Source: Prostheceraeus crozeri
Lineage: Eukaryota > Platyhelminthes > Polycladida > Euryleptidae
Direction of reading: 5' to 3'
NCBI GenBank assembly: GCA_907163375.1
Contig: CAJQUW010003623.1
Location: 186,001 to 250,000 of the forward strand
DNA: 64,000 nucleotides
Shown here: piece after piece, positions 46,025 through 55,197 of the stretch
Position numbering within the stretch: position 1 is the stretch's first letter
Layout: every line of letters begins with the position of its first letter
The notes under the pieces: generated by a model
What the model was told of the DNA's origin: nothing
The model's input: the letters and a program-made list of their open reading frames with translations, nothing else
The model's database searches: none
Made by a program: the position numbers and the translations under genes

Positions 46025-47359
46025 CTAACCAATCCTAACCATCTTTCCATTAATAATTTCAATAGAATATTCGGTTTCTTCTAGCAATAAACCATAAGCC
46101 ATCAATGATGTTGTGGAATTTGCCTTTTCAATATTAATTGTCACATCACAACCGGTCTTGATAATATCTTCAGATTGTGCACTTAAATCAAAACAGAAAA
46201 CAGGATATAAATTCTTCCAATCTACAGGATTTAATTGTGCTTCTACTCCAAATTCTCGGCACAAATTTCTATAAGCGTCATATTCTTCCATGAATTGATT
46301 ATTTGCGTTATCAAATCTCAATGGATCAATAGGATAACGTGTTTGATTTAATGAAATTTGTAAACTTTGAATTGAATTAATATGGAAAAGATTATTGTTC
46401 TTATCAAAACTAGGTGTTTCATTCTTTTGGAAAGTGAGTAAAAAATATCTTGGAGTATTTGATGTCCTTGTGAAATGCCAGTTAAATCTTTGTTCAGTAA
46501 AAGTGACAGAGCTCGCGGTACGCTTCATAAAACTTACTGGAATTGGTTTATTAGTATCTAATCGTTTCGTAATAGTTAATTCAACCTCTAAACTAGGAGT
46601 AATGTGCTTAATCCACCATTCAAGTCTATCAATTTTTAGGTATGCTTTCTTCCCAGCCTTTCCATAAAATATTGATTCATTATTTACAGTGCGATGAACT
46701 ATGAGTTTGAATTTTAAGTGATATGATATTTTAGCGTAATCTAAATACCCGAATAATGGAGACAATGACCAATTAACAGTTTGTTTACTTTTATTATTAA
46801 AATTGCGTCTTTTCTGGTATGAGCTATTTTGTGTACTGTTTAACTGTTTCACTATGTTTTCTACATCTTTCGCAATTCCTGCTGAATCTGTTCCAGTGTG
46901 AGTTAAATCATCTTTAAGTATGCCGGTATGGTTATCAGGTAACCATCCTTCGATTTCATGCATTTTAGTATTTTCACCTATTGTTACAAATCGAAGCATT
47001 GAATCAATAATGCCAGGTGAATCACTTATGGTTTCTATATTTTGTGTTGCAACATCTAAACGCATTTGTGTGAATAATCTTGGGAAGAAATTGTTTTCTA
47101 ATGTAATATTATCCGTAGCAGGTAATGGTGTTGTAAAATCAGCATCAGAATAAAGAGAATATTCACAGTGTAAAAATGAATCGGGTAAATATAAATAACT
47201 TTGTTGATTGTCAACTTCAAAAATTAAATCGCCTCCTGTATTCACTCTACTGGAAGAACCGGGGTTCATAGCAATTCTTATATAGTCATTCTTTTTTTGA
47301 TTGTAATTAACGAACGGGGGATCGTCTAATCTAAATTTGCTTTCAATCAGAGTTGCCAT
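46025..47359 (-). CDS. Polinton major capsid protein (double jelly-roll)
   Basis: 444 residues, in the Polinton MCP size range. It is beta-rich and without membrane segments. Polinton-type landmarks include an N-terminal strand region (PPFVNYNQKK), FFPRLFTQMRLDV, a WSLSPLFGYLDYAK segment, and a C-terminal FCFDLSAQ ... VTINIEK ... YGLLLEETEYSIEI block. These fit the hexon-like double jelly-roll protein that forms the pseudo-hexagonal capsomers. It lies between the two small membrane-active genes, a usual capsid cluster. The ATG follows an A/T-rich leader. Confidence 0.88.
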   Translation of the reverse strand: MATLIESKFRLDDPPFVNYNQKKNDYIRIAMNPGSSSRVNTGGDLIFEVDNQQSYLYLPDSFLHCEYSLYSDADFTTPLPATDNITLENNFFPRLFTQMRLDVATQNIETISDSPGIIDSMLRFVTIGENTKMHEIEGWLPDNHTGILKDDLTHTGTDSAGIAKDVENIVKQLNSTQNSSYQKRRNFNNKSKQTVNWSLSPLFGYLDYAKISYHLKFKLIVHRTVNNESIFYGKAGKKAYLKIDRLEWWIKHITPSLEVELTITKRLDTNKPIPVSFMKRTASSVTFTEQRFNWHFTRTSNTPRYFLLTFQKNETPSFDKNNNLFHINSIQSLQISLNQTRYPIDPLRFDNANNQFMEEYDAYRNLCREFGVEAQLNPVDWKNLYPVFCFDLSAQSEDIIKTGCDVTINIEKANSTTSLMAYGLLLEETEYSIEIINGKMVRIG

Positions 47360-47424
47360 TATATTTTTTTTTTATTAGAAAAAATCAGTTTGCTACTCGG
47401 CTAAAGCCTCTGAACAAGGTTCTA

Positions 47425-47928
47425 CTAGAATTTTGCTAGACCATTTCCCACGTTAGTGGTTAGGGACTGCATCCCATTTCCTCTCATTTCTTCAATTGTT
47501 TTTTCATCATGTTTACTTTCCATCTTCGCTAATTTAGCAATTTTGTTTTTTGTTTCCTCTGAGAGCTTTTTGTCTTTTTGCATTTCTTTTGCATCATTCC
47601 TAAGTTTGCGAATAGCTTCTAGTTGCTTTAATTCGTTTTGTGACTTAACAGCATTCGATATTGCGCTAGCTGTACTACCTATAGCAGCTGCACCTTTAGC
47701 AGCAGATGAAATCAAATCTTTATTATTTTTAATCAAGTTAACGATACTTCCGATACCAGAAAAGATGCCAGCTCCTTCTGTTTGGACGGCACCTGCAGTG
47801 CCTAGGAAGTTTTGTGTTCCAACAGTTTCTACACTATCATAATGGTACACAGGATTCATACGTGGTTCATGAGCAATTTTATTATTTGAAGCAAAATGCT
47901 TAAGATTGTGTTTATAAATTATAGGCAT
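47425..47928 (-). CDS. Polinton minor virion protein with amphipathic segment
   Basis: 167 residues. A polar N-terminus (VYHYDSVETVGTQNF) is followed by a glycine/alanine-rich stretch (GAGIFSGIGSIVNLIKNN, then SSAAKGAAAIGSTASAIS) and a lysine/glutamate-rich helix. Composition and position next to the capsid gene resemble adenovirus protein VI, which breaks endosomal membranes. The match is by pattern, not detailed homology. It could also be a scaffold or core protein. Confidence 0.6.
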   Translation of the reverse strand: MPIIYKHNLKHFASNNKIAHEPRMNPVYHYDSVETVGTQNFLGTAGAVQTEGAGIFSGIGSIVNLIKNNKDLISSAAKGAAAIGSTASAISNAVKSQNELKQLEAIRKLRNDAKEMQKDKKLSEETKNKIAKLAKMESKHDEKTIEEMRGNGMQSLTTNVGNGLAKF

Positions 47929-47966
47929 TTTTTAAGCTTAAATTTGACTTTGGACCTTTGGTCTGA

Positions 47967-48782
47967 TTAAGATTTACGTTTGTGAATGGACAACAACTTC
48001 GCGGTAACTTTATTAATTGCCTGTTGCACTTTATCTATTGCGTCAAGCAGCGTGTGATGTACTTTAATTTCTTTTTCATTTACTTCTATTTTTTTCTCAC
48101 TTTTCTTTACTTCTGTTTTAAGAGCGGCCAATTGAACTTTAATAGCATTCAACTGTTCCTTATTTCCTTTATCTAAATTCGTTTTAAGGGTCTTCAATTC
48201 ACTAACCTTTTGTTTAAGTGCTTTAACTTCATTTATCATTCTGTTCATTTGCTTTACTTGTTGTGTGATACGACTACTTAATTCACCAACACTTTTTTGG
48301 AATGTGGATTGCAGCTGTTGTAAGTGCTGTAATAATTTCCGATTCTTTTCGCTTACTTTTTCTAACTCTTCTTTCAGTTGTATATTTTGTTTTGTATTCT
48401 TTGCAATGGCAGACTTTAAATTTAGTGATAACAGGATCACAAGTTTTGAATGTTCTGTTATTTTTTTATGAAGTTTTACTATATCTGCTTCTAGATTTCC
48501 ATGTTTGCTACTTAGGTCTGTTAGCTTTTCTTGCAGTCTTTCATCATTCTGCTTTAGAAGCTTGGTTTCTTTCGTTAGTGGAGAGAGCAGTGACACAATT
48601 CTATCGAACTGTTTATCAACATATTCTTTATTTGCTAACTCAGTACTTTGTTGTGGAAGAATAGAAAGATGTAACGGACCTGTTAAAATGTCTCCAGTTT
48701 TCATGATATAGTTGTCTAGTTCTATTTCTGATTCTTGATTATTCGGTGTGTAAGCACACCCGCCAACATTTGTTAACATCAT
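47967..48782 (-). CDS. Polinton fibre-like coiled-coil protein
   Basis: 271 residues. Residues 25-65 (NYIMKTGDILTGPLHLS, then TELANKEYVDKQ) resemble the shaft repeat seen in phage and other viral fibres, where a MxGxxTG segment is followed by DAATKxYVD. The rest is a nearly continuous heptad-type coiled coil rich in L, K, E and Q up to residue 265, without membrane segments. This is the shape of a trimeric fibre or stalk. A spike or attachment role is inferred; a structural tether is an alternative. It is divergent from the zinc-finger gene at 48801, with only 18 bases between start codons. Confidence 0.65.
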   Translation of the reverse strand: MMLTNVGGCAYTPNNQESEIELDNYIMKTGDILTGPLHLSILPQQSTELANKEYVDKQFDRIVSLLSPLTKETKLLKQNDERLQEKLTDLSSKHGNLEADIVKLHKKITEHSKLVILLSLNLKSAIAKNTKQNIQLKEELEKVSEKNRKLLQHLQQLQSTFQKSVGELSSRITQQVKQMNRMINEVKALKQKVSELKTLKTNLDKGNKEQLNAIKVQLAALKTEVKKSEKKIEVNEKEIKVHHTLLDAIDKVQQAINKVTAKLLSIHKRKS

Positions 48783-48800
48783 TTTTTTTTATTTAAAAAT
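48783..48800. promoter_or_regulatory. 18-bp divergent promoter/leader
   Basis: Only an A/T run (CATTTTTTTTTTATTTAAAAATATG including the edges, split over both start codons) lies between two divergent genes. Both leaders match the element-wide A/T leader, so whatever starts transcription here must lie within or over the coding ends. Confidence 0.5.
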
Positions 48801-49172
48801 ATGTTAACCAACAATTCATCATTAAATAAACATATGAGAACATGTAGTGATTGTGGAAAAAGTGTAACATCTAAGAACTTTATGCGGCACCAAAAAACAT
48901 GCCAATCACTACCACAACCAAAAGTAAAAGATAGACAATGTTCGAATTGTAATAAGTTTTTTACTAGTCAAGGTTTCTTGAATCATTCTAATTCATGTGC
49001 TATTAGTACACGAAAATGCACTAATTGTCAAATAGTTAAGCTCAAAACAGAATTTTATGATAGTAAATACCGGTGTAAAGAATGTTTAAAAACACAAGTG
49101 AGATGTAACAAGTGTAATAAAGTTCTGTTGGAGAGAAACTTCTCACGTCATGCAGCAATTTGCATGATTTAA
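48801..49172 (+). CDS. Polinton zinc-finger protein, 123 aa
   Basis: Four small Cys/His modules: CSDCGKSVTSKNFMRHQKTC, then CSNCNKFFTSQGFLNHSNSC, then a CTNC...CKEC module, then CNKCNKVLLERNFSRHAAIC. The first, second and fourth have C-x2-C-x~11-H-x3-4-C spacing, like C2HC fingers. The third is a four-cysteine type. It is likely nucleic-acid binding, perhaps a late-gene regulator. The exact family is unknown to me. Confidence 0.75.
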   Translation: MLTNNSSLNKHMRTCSDCGKSVTSKNFMRHQKTCQSLPQPKVKDRQCSNCNKFFTSQGFLNHSNSCAISTRKCTNCQIVKLKTEFYDSKYRCKECLKTQVRCNKCNKVLLERNFSRHAAICMI

Positions 49173-49185
49173 TTAATTTTATATC

Positions 49186-49362
49186 CGTAGTAGTCTGATA
49201 CTCACTTGAGCTTCCGTAATAGTCCGGTGCTCTTTTGAGTGTTTTACCTTCATTTGAGCCCCGGACTCAATAGTCCGTAGTAGTCCGGAAGTCCTACAGA
49301 GGTTAAACACTCAAGAGAGCACCGGACTATTACAGTTGCTCAAGAGAGTGTCGGACTAGTTG
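49186..49362. repeat. imperfect palindrome between zinc-finger and ATPase genes
   Basis: Arms of about 63 bp (49186-49248 and 49301-49362) pair with roughly 80% identity around CCGGACTCAATAGTCCGTAG. They share GAGCACCGGACTATTAC. The right arm and centre recur at 42501-42611 in the left terminal repeat. It could be a replication or packaging signal, a transcription boundary, or a remnant of a small mobile unit. Confidence 0.75.
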
Positions 49363-49403
49363 AGAGAGTTTGAAACATTTTTCGTATAAAAAAAGTAAAA
49401 AAA

Positions 49404-50606
49404 ATGAATATAGAAAAATCGTATTCCGAAATTCCCACGATCATCAATCCACGCAATCAATATAATGAAGAGCAATCTTTATTTTCAGAAAATTCAGATC
49501 TCGGTCGTTTCTTTGGGTTTCTAAAATTTCATTGTGTGAAAATTATTATTATATGTGTTCTTATTTATCTTATTTATTGTTTCATAAACTGGTTAGGGTT
49601 CTTACAAACACAAGAACAAATTAAAGTTGCTTTTTATAAAGAACAAACAAAAACCTTTAAAGGCTGGAGACCAGTTACTCGTGACGTAGAGAAACCTAAA
49701 GGGCGTGTTACACAAGAGAGCTTACATTTTATAATATATGGTAAAACAGCAAGTGGAAAGACTACGTTTCTTAGAAAGTATATAAATGATCATTATCCTA
49801 ATGAAACTAATGTACATGTGTTTTGTCTACAGGAAGATGAATGGCAAGGATATACAAATGTTTATAACGAAAAAGATTTATGTATGTTAGAAGATATGAG
49901 TACTTTTGCTGGGACATACACGCAAAAGTCTTTACTAGTTTTAGATGATGTAGCTAGTTTAGTGAAGCAAAAGAACATATCAGAAATATTTACAAAAGGC
50001 CGTCACCATCATATACAAATTGTAGTATTAGCTCATAAAGCCTGCGACGTGGATAATAAGATTAGAGAAAACGTGGAAACCTTTTATACAACTACTCAAA
50101 ATAATGCAGCATTCTTTGAGGATATCAAGAAAAATTATAAACTAACTTTACCCTTAGCTAAATATGTACATGTTAAGTACGGTATAATACGGGTTGATAC
50201 TATTTTGAATCAAATGCAAGTGTATGATAACGATCTAAATATACTATTGGATACTGAGCATGATTTTTATAGTAATGCAACAGATTTTGACATTAGTCTC
50301 TACGCAAGTGCTAAGAACTTGTCGTCACATAATATAGAAGAAATAACAATTTTTCTAGAAAACGAATCACTTGAACCACTAACAATCACACCCGAAACAT
50401 TTTATTTCTATTTCGATCATTATCTGAATAATGTGTTAAAAATTAAAACCCCTGAACGATTAGAGAATAGAGATACACTAGATGTTATTAGAACAGGCAT
50501 TAATGATTTCCGTGATGTACTAAAAAATGTGAAACCTTTAGTTGATGAGACAAAGAATACATTGAGTGACATAAAACCAATATTAAATGAGTTTAATAAT
50601 ATGTAA
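49404..50606 (+). CDS. Polinton membrane-anchored A32-like ATPase
   Basis: 400 residues. One membrane helix near 44-66 (VKIIIICVLIYLIYCFINWL), Walker A YGKTASGKTT (112-121), and Walker B SLLVLDDV (176-183). Then TKGRHHHIQIVVLAH, which parallels the RGRHNNCSVFYLTQS region of the packaging ATPase at 54398-55174. This suggests a second A32/FtsK-HerA-type ATPase that has gained a membrane anchor. The C-terminal 60 residues are predicted helical with heptad character (VIRTGINDFRDVLKNVK). Possible roles are DNA transport at a membrane or virion exit; both are inference. Transcribed with the 99-aa gene and PolB. Confidence 0.75.
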   Translation: MNIEKSYSEIPTIINPRNQYNEEQSLFSENSDLGRFFGFLKFHCVKIIIICVLIYLIYCFINWLGFLQTQEQIKVAFYKEQTKTFKGWRPVTRDVEKPKGRVTQESLHFIIYGKTASGKTTFLRKYINDHYPNETNVHVFCLQEDEWQGYTNVYNEKDLCMLEDMSTFAGTYTQKSLLVLDDVASLVKQKNISEIFTKGRHHHIQIVVLAHKACDVDNKIRENVETFYTTTQNNAAFFEDIKKNYKLTLPLAKYVHVKYGIIRVDTILNQMQVYDNDLNILLDTEHDFYSNATDFDISLYASAKNLSSHNIEEITIFLENESLEPLTITPETFYFYFDHYLNNVLKIKTPERLENRDTLDVIRTGINDFRDVLKNVKPLVDETKNTLSDIKPILNEFNNM

Positions 50607-50626
50607 ATTTTTTTTCTTTTTAAAAT

Positions 50627-50926
50627 ATGGAGTACAAAATAGAACACGTGCCAGTTTTAAAAGATTATCGTCATCCTACAAACCCTGTAAATTCAAAACA
50701 ATCAGTTAAAAGTCAATATCATCGAAAATATATGCAATTCGTGCAAGATTATAAAATAAAACATGGTATAAGAAGTTACGCTAAAACAAAAGACTTTCCA
50801 CTGTGTCTACGAAGTTTCAGAGTATTCTTAGCGTATAATAATTTATGGTGGTTGGTTAAGAAAGAACATTTAACAGCTTACGATCTAGAGACATTAAATG
50901 AACTAAATATTCCTGTGTATATGTAA
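50627..50926 (+). CDS. Polinton protein, 99 aa, unknown
   Basis: Not recognised. A basic, aromatic-rich small protein (YRHPTNPVNSKQSVKSQYHR, then LWWLVKKEHL) with a possible helix-turn-helix-like C-terminal half. It is preceded by the A/T leader (TTTTTTTCTTTTTAAAATATGG) and lies 20 bases after the membrane ATPase gene and 32 before PolB. The position suggests a replication-linked role such as a terminal or DNA-binding protein, but that is inference only. Confidence 0.55.
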   Translation: MEYKIEHVPVLKDYRHPTNPVNSKQSVKSQYHRKYMQFVQDYKIKHGIRSYAKTKDFPLCLRSFRVFLAYNNLWWLVKKEHLTAYDLETLNELNIPVYM

Positions 50927-50958
50927 TTAAAAAAAACATAATTTTTTCTTTTAAAAAT

Positions 50959-53900
50959 ATGAATTGTAAAATGAGTAACAAATCAACACATACACTTGAC
51001 GAGTTAATAAAGAAACAAATTGATGAGTTTGATGCACAAATTGAACGTAGACGTAAACGTAGTAAGCGCGCACCAATTCCCGACATATTCTCTGATGATA
51101 GACTTGGTGATGATCTATTGAATCTGTTTAATCCGAACGCTATCACGTATGAAAATGAACTTTTTACTAATGTAGTAAATGATATACGTGAGCTGTTACG
51201 CAATGGGAAAGTTTTAAATTTATTGGGTGTAATAAACAAAGAAGATGGAACCGCAATAGAAAACTTTTACGCTACGTTTTATAATAAAAATTCATTTGAA
51301 ACATGGTTTCTTAATCTAGAAGAGAAATCCGATGCTAGTGAATGGATTTTTACAGGTAGTATCAAATACGAAGATTTTGGTATGAAACTCGTACAAAGAT
51401 CACATAGAGGCGCTGGTATTAATATGAAATATAGAATTAAAGAATACATTGGGCAATATTGTTACATTCCTTCTGAAGATTTCTGCTTTATAAAATGTTA
51501 CAACGCCTTACGTGGGTTCAATCAAGAACAAGCTAAAATTATAATCGAGATGTTTAATGACTTTTTATATAAAGAGAAAGCTACATCTAGGACAGGAGTA
51601 ATGGCAAACTGTAAATTTTCCCAATTCAATAAATACTTTGGAGAATGTGTACAGTATTATAGTGCTACTAATCGTCATTTAAATCCCAGAGGTATTACAA
51701 CACCTTATAGTTATGTTTATTACAATTATTTTCACGAAGGTTCATCAATAGGTCATTATTGTTTAATCAATAAATTCCATAAAGCAGAAGCTATTAGAGA
51801 AATTGAAAATAATTTCAAACCAATATATAAAACTGTCACTGATGAAAATCTAACAACACTTCCGTATAAGACCATAACAAAGAAACCAATTGACTATGGT
51901 TCAACATATATATGGGATCTCGAAACTTATCCAGATCCTCGTTGTGCAACAGCTCATCCTATTCCTTATGCTTTAGGTACTATCAATTTCAATAAATTCA
52001 TGTGTTGCTTACCGAAGCAAAGATTGGAAGAAATAGACGCGCGATTGTTACGCGATATGATTAAAATAAAAAGGAGCAAGGATGAACATGAGATTAAAGA
52101 ACTTAAGAAACAGGTAAGTGAATATAATAACTTAACTGAGCAAGAACTTAACAAACTTCAACGTTGTGTGAAAATCTTTATTAGGAAACATAATGAATGT
52201 CCGATCGGGGGAAACCCAGAGGACGTATGTCCGATACATCAATTTTTCAAAAACCTTGGATCTTTTAATCATTCGAAAGTAACTTTAATAGCACATAATT
52301 CATCAGGATTCGATGCATATTTTCCACTCAAATCTAATTTTAAATTAACTAAACCACCGCTTAAAACATCACGAGGAATACTCACTGCTTCTTTACAAAA
52401 TCCTTATACAACTGAAAGTGTTAGTAAGTATATCCAACGCTCCTCTAGATCTAAGCAACTAGGTGTCTCTACAAAACGTAACATAAAACCAAGCAAACTT
52501 TTACAAACTATTGTAATGAAATGTAGCTTACAACACGTGAAAACAAGTCTTTCCAAATGGTGTGAGAATTTTAAAACCCCTACCAATATGTGTAAATTAA
52601 ATTATGAAATTGGTGAAATTACACATGAAAATTATCTAGAAAAAGAACATGAGTGGAAACCGTATTTAATTAACGATGTTCTTTCATTAGCATTTTGTAT
52701 CTACAAGTATAATAATGTTATGAAAGAATTAGTTGGTGAAGATATAACTACTAATTTAACATCCTCCGCTTTAACATTTAACGGTTGGATGAAGAGTGTA
52801 CAAGAAGACAACATAAATATTCATTCGCATACTGATTTATGGACTAGAAACTATGTTAGAAAATCTGTTAAAGGTGGAAGAGTGTCAGCAAATATAAGAC
52901 ATTACGAATCTCCATTTTGTAACATCTTGCTACCAATATTACAACGATATTTTCCTGGGTGCTACGCTGAGGGGGTTTCGCCCCCTGGTCACCATAATTT
53001 AATAGATTTAATGAAGCAGTATAATCAGTTGCAAGACAAGAATGCTCTCTGTAAAGAAATTAAACATAAACTACTCGACCAACGAAATGAATTCTTAATG
53101 GCTTTTGATGCAACATCTTTATATCCATCAGCTATGTATGACGAACATTCAGAATACCCTAAAGCTGAATCTGCTAGAAAATTTAGACAAGAAGAAGAAC
53201 AAGCAGTATTATATCAATTTAACACTCAATCATTTCGTCCTAAAACTGGAATATTCACAGTTGTGTTTCATTATCCTGATGAGATGTTTTTTCAACCAGT
53301 TCCTGCGAAAGATAAGGTAAAGAATGAAAACAATTGCAATCAAGAAATAATAAGGTTTAGGAATGGAATGTGTTATGATGTATTAACTTCTGTAGACATA
53401 CAGGAAATTGTTAGATGTGGCAGGAAAATATTATCTATTACAGATGGTATAATTTATGAAGAAAATTATCACATTTCACCATTTCGCAAATACATTGAAA
53501 AGCTCTTCAATTTAAGAAAAAAATATAAAATAGAAGGAAACACTGTAGGCGATGAGTTAATTAAATTATTAATGAATTCACTATATGGAAAAACCGTACA
53601 AAAAGACATAACCACTAAATATCATTTATGGAATGAAAATACATTGAGAAAAAATTTCACTCAAGAAGTAAAAGATTTTGAAAAAGTAAATGATGAACAA
53701 TTCTTAGTGAAAGTAGAAATGGAAGACGATGAGTTTCTTAAAGCTAATATTGTAAAAGATGGGAAGACGTCATTCATGCCATCACACTTAGGTTCTTTTA
53801 TTCTTTCTCACTCTAGAAGAATTATGAATAACTTTATTTTAGAAATTAATGGTTTTAAAGAAAAACACATACATTACACAGATACCGATAGTATATACAT

Positions 53901-54393
53901 TTCCAATGAACTCTTCAATAAATTAGATGCTGCTGGATATGTTGGCGGGGAATTATGCCAAGGGAAAAATGATTATGGAAATGGGGGAATTATATATGGA
54001 TTGTTTATCGCCCCCAAAATAAAATATTGTATTACTGTAGATGAACAAGGGAGACTTAGTGAAAAGAAAACATTTAAGGGTTATACAAAAACTAAAGTAA
54101 AAGTAGAAGATTTCATTCAATTATACCATGGGGAAACATTGACAACAATTGTTAATAAACCATGGAAAAGATCTTTAGAAACTGGTATTAGTATTCCTGA
54201 TAAAAATAATAACACTGAAGAAAAAAGATTCACTGGTAAAATAAATATTCTTAAACGTCAAGCGCCTAATGCAAATGGTATTATGCTCCCCTATAGCGGA
54301 GAAGATGTTCAAGACGAAATATTTCAACGAATAAAAAAAGAATGTAATATAATTGAATACAATGATAGTGAAGACTGGGAAGAGGAATTATAA
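50959..54393 (+). CDS. Polinton protein-primed DNA polymerase B
   Basis: 1144 residues. Exonuclease motifs: ExoI YIWDLETYPD (about 317), ExoII AHNSSGFDAYF (about 444), ExoIII YLINDVLSLA (about 568). Polymerase motifs: A AFDATSLYPSAMY (about 714), B LLMNSLYGKTVQ (about 871), C YTDTDSIYIS (about 971), and APKIKYCI, the KxY motif (about 1017). The N-terminal 300 residues would hold the priming or terminal-protein region. In the family this enzyme copies the linear element from its inverted ends using a protein primer. It ends 5 bases from the convergent packaging ATPase gene. Codon and base use match the rest of the element. Confidence 0.97.
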   Translation: MNCKMSNKSTHTLDELIKKQIDEFDAQIERRRKRSKRAPIPDIFSDDRLGDDLLNLFNPNAITYENELFTNVVNDIRELLRNGKVLNLLGVINKEDGTAIENFYATFYNKNSFETWFLNLEEKSDASEWIFTGSIKYEDFGMKLVQRSHRGAGINMKYRIKEYIGQYCYIPSEDFCFIKCYNALRGFNQEQAKIIIEMFNDFLYKEKATSRTGVMANCKFSQFNKYFGECVQYYSATNRHLNPRGITTPYSYVYYNYFHEGSSIGHYCLINKFHKAEAIREIENNFKPIYKTVTDENLTTLPYKTITKKPIDYGSTYIWDLETYPDPRCATAHPIPYALGTINFNKFMCCLPKQRLEEIDARLLRDMIKIKRSKDEHEIKELKKQVSEYNNLTEQELNKLQRCVKIFIRKHNECPIGGNPEDVCPIHQFFKNLGSFNHSKVTLIAHNSSGFDAYFPLKSNFKLTKPPLKTSRGILTASLQNPYTTESVSKYIQRSSRSKQLGVSTKRNIKPSKLLQTIVMKCSLQHVKTSLSKWCENFKTPTNMCKLNYEIGEITHENYLEKEHEWKPYLINDVLSLAFCIYKYNNVMKELVGEDITTNLTSSALTFNGWMKSVQEDNINIHSHTDLWTRNYVRKSVKGGRVSANIRHYESPFCNILLPILQRYFPGCYAEGVSPPGHHNLIDLMKQYNQLQDKNALCKEIKHKLLDQRNEFLMAFDATSLYPSAMYDEHSEYPKAESARKFRQEEEQAVLYQFNTQSFRPKTGIFTVVFHYPDEMFFQPVPAKDKVKNENNCNQEIIRFRNGMCYDVLTSVDIQEIVRCGRKILSITDGIIYEENYHISPFRKYIEKLFNLRKKYKIEGNTVGDELIKLLMNSLYGKTVQKDITTKYHLWNENTLRKNFTQEVKDFEKVNDEQFLVKVEMEDDEFLKANIVKDGKTSFMPSHLGSFILSHSRRIMNNFILEINGFKEKHIHYTDTDSIYISNELFNKLDAAGYVGGELCQGKNDYGNGGIIYGLFIAPKIKYCITVDEQGRLSEKKTFKGYTKTKVKVEDFIQLYHGETLTTIVNKPWKRSLETGISIPDKNNNTEEKRFTGKINILKRQAPNANGIMLPYSGEDVQDEIFQRIKKECNIIEYNDSEDWEEEL

Positions 54394-54397
54394 TACA

Positions 54398-55174
54398 CTA
54401 GTCAGAGAACAAATGTTCTATAACTCTATCATGTACTTTTTTATCAATATTGACTGTGATAAAACCATAGTCGTTTGCCCAAGCATTGTTACACGATTGT
54501 TTAAATTCATCTTTATCTCTTATACATAAGTCTCTTAACAAATCACTTAGGTTTCTTTGGTTGATTTCGAAAAGCATAAAAATATTAGCATTCTTTCTAA
54601 TAACACTTCCATCTAATGAATACATACTTTGTGTCAAATAAAAGACACTACAGTTATTGTGTCTGCCTCTTGTAAAATAATTTCTCTGTACTGCCTGATT
54701 TCTGTCATTAACACAATCATCAAACACCACACAATGTTTTTTCGTTTTATTTAGTTTACTAGGATCTTGCATATTGCCACTATCATCTATTAATTGTATC
54801 GTTATGTGTTTTTTTTTATTGGGTTCTACTAGTTGTTTATTTTTCGCTGCTTCTTCACACCAGGAACTTATTTCTTCTTCATACTCCGATTTTTCATATT
54901 CTTCAAACAGTGAAGCTATAGCTGATTTTGTAAGATTATTTTCAAAACCATGTTTCAAAAATTGATAAATAGGTTGTTCTGCTGTTGTTGTATAAATGAT
55001 AATATTGTTATAATCCAAAAATTTGGGGGTCGTGAGAATTTTAAATAATAGATATGTTTTTCCACAACCTGATCTTCCACAAATAACTGATAAAACTTTA
55101 TTTGACAAGTTATGATGATGATTGAATTTCACTTTCTTGTTTAGTGGATATTTTTCACAACTGCTTTCACTCAT
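54398..55174 (-). CDS. Polinton packaging ATPase (A32/FtsK-HerA type)
   Basis: 258 residues. Walker A VICGRSGCGKTYLL (31-43), Walker B HCVVFDDCV (near 148-156), and the downstream YFTRGRHNNCSVFYLTQS with the sensor-like Gln. This is the standard Polinton genome-packaging ATPase, which would pump DNA into the capsid. It has no membrane segment, unlike the second ATPase at 49404-50606. It is first in a minus-strand block read after penton and accessory genes. Confidence 0.93.
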   Translation of the reverse strand: MSESSCEKYPLNKKVKFNHHHNLSNKVLSVICGRSGCGKTYLLFKILTTPKFLDYNNIIIYTTTAEQPIYQFLKHGFENNLTKSAIASLFEEYEKSEYEEEISSWCEEAAKNKQLVEPNKKKHITIQLIDDSGNMQDPSKLNKTKKHCVVFDDCVNDRNQAVQRNYFTRGRHNNCSVFYLTQSMYSLDGSVIRKNANIFMLFEINQRNLSDLLRDLCIRDKDEFKQSCNNAWANDYGFITVNIDKKVHDRVIEHLFSD

Positions 55175-55197
55175 TTTTAAGTCAATATTTTTTTTAA

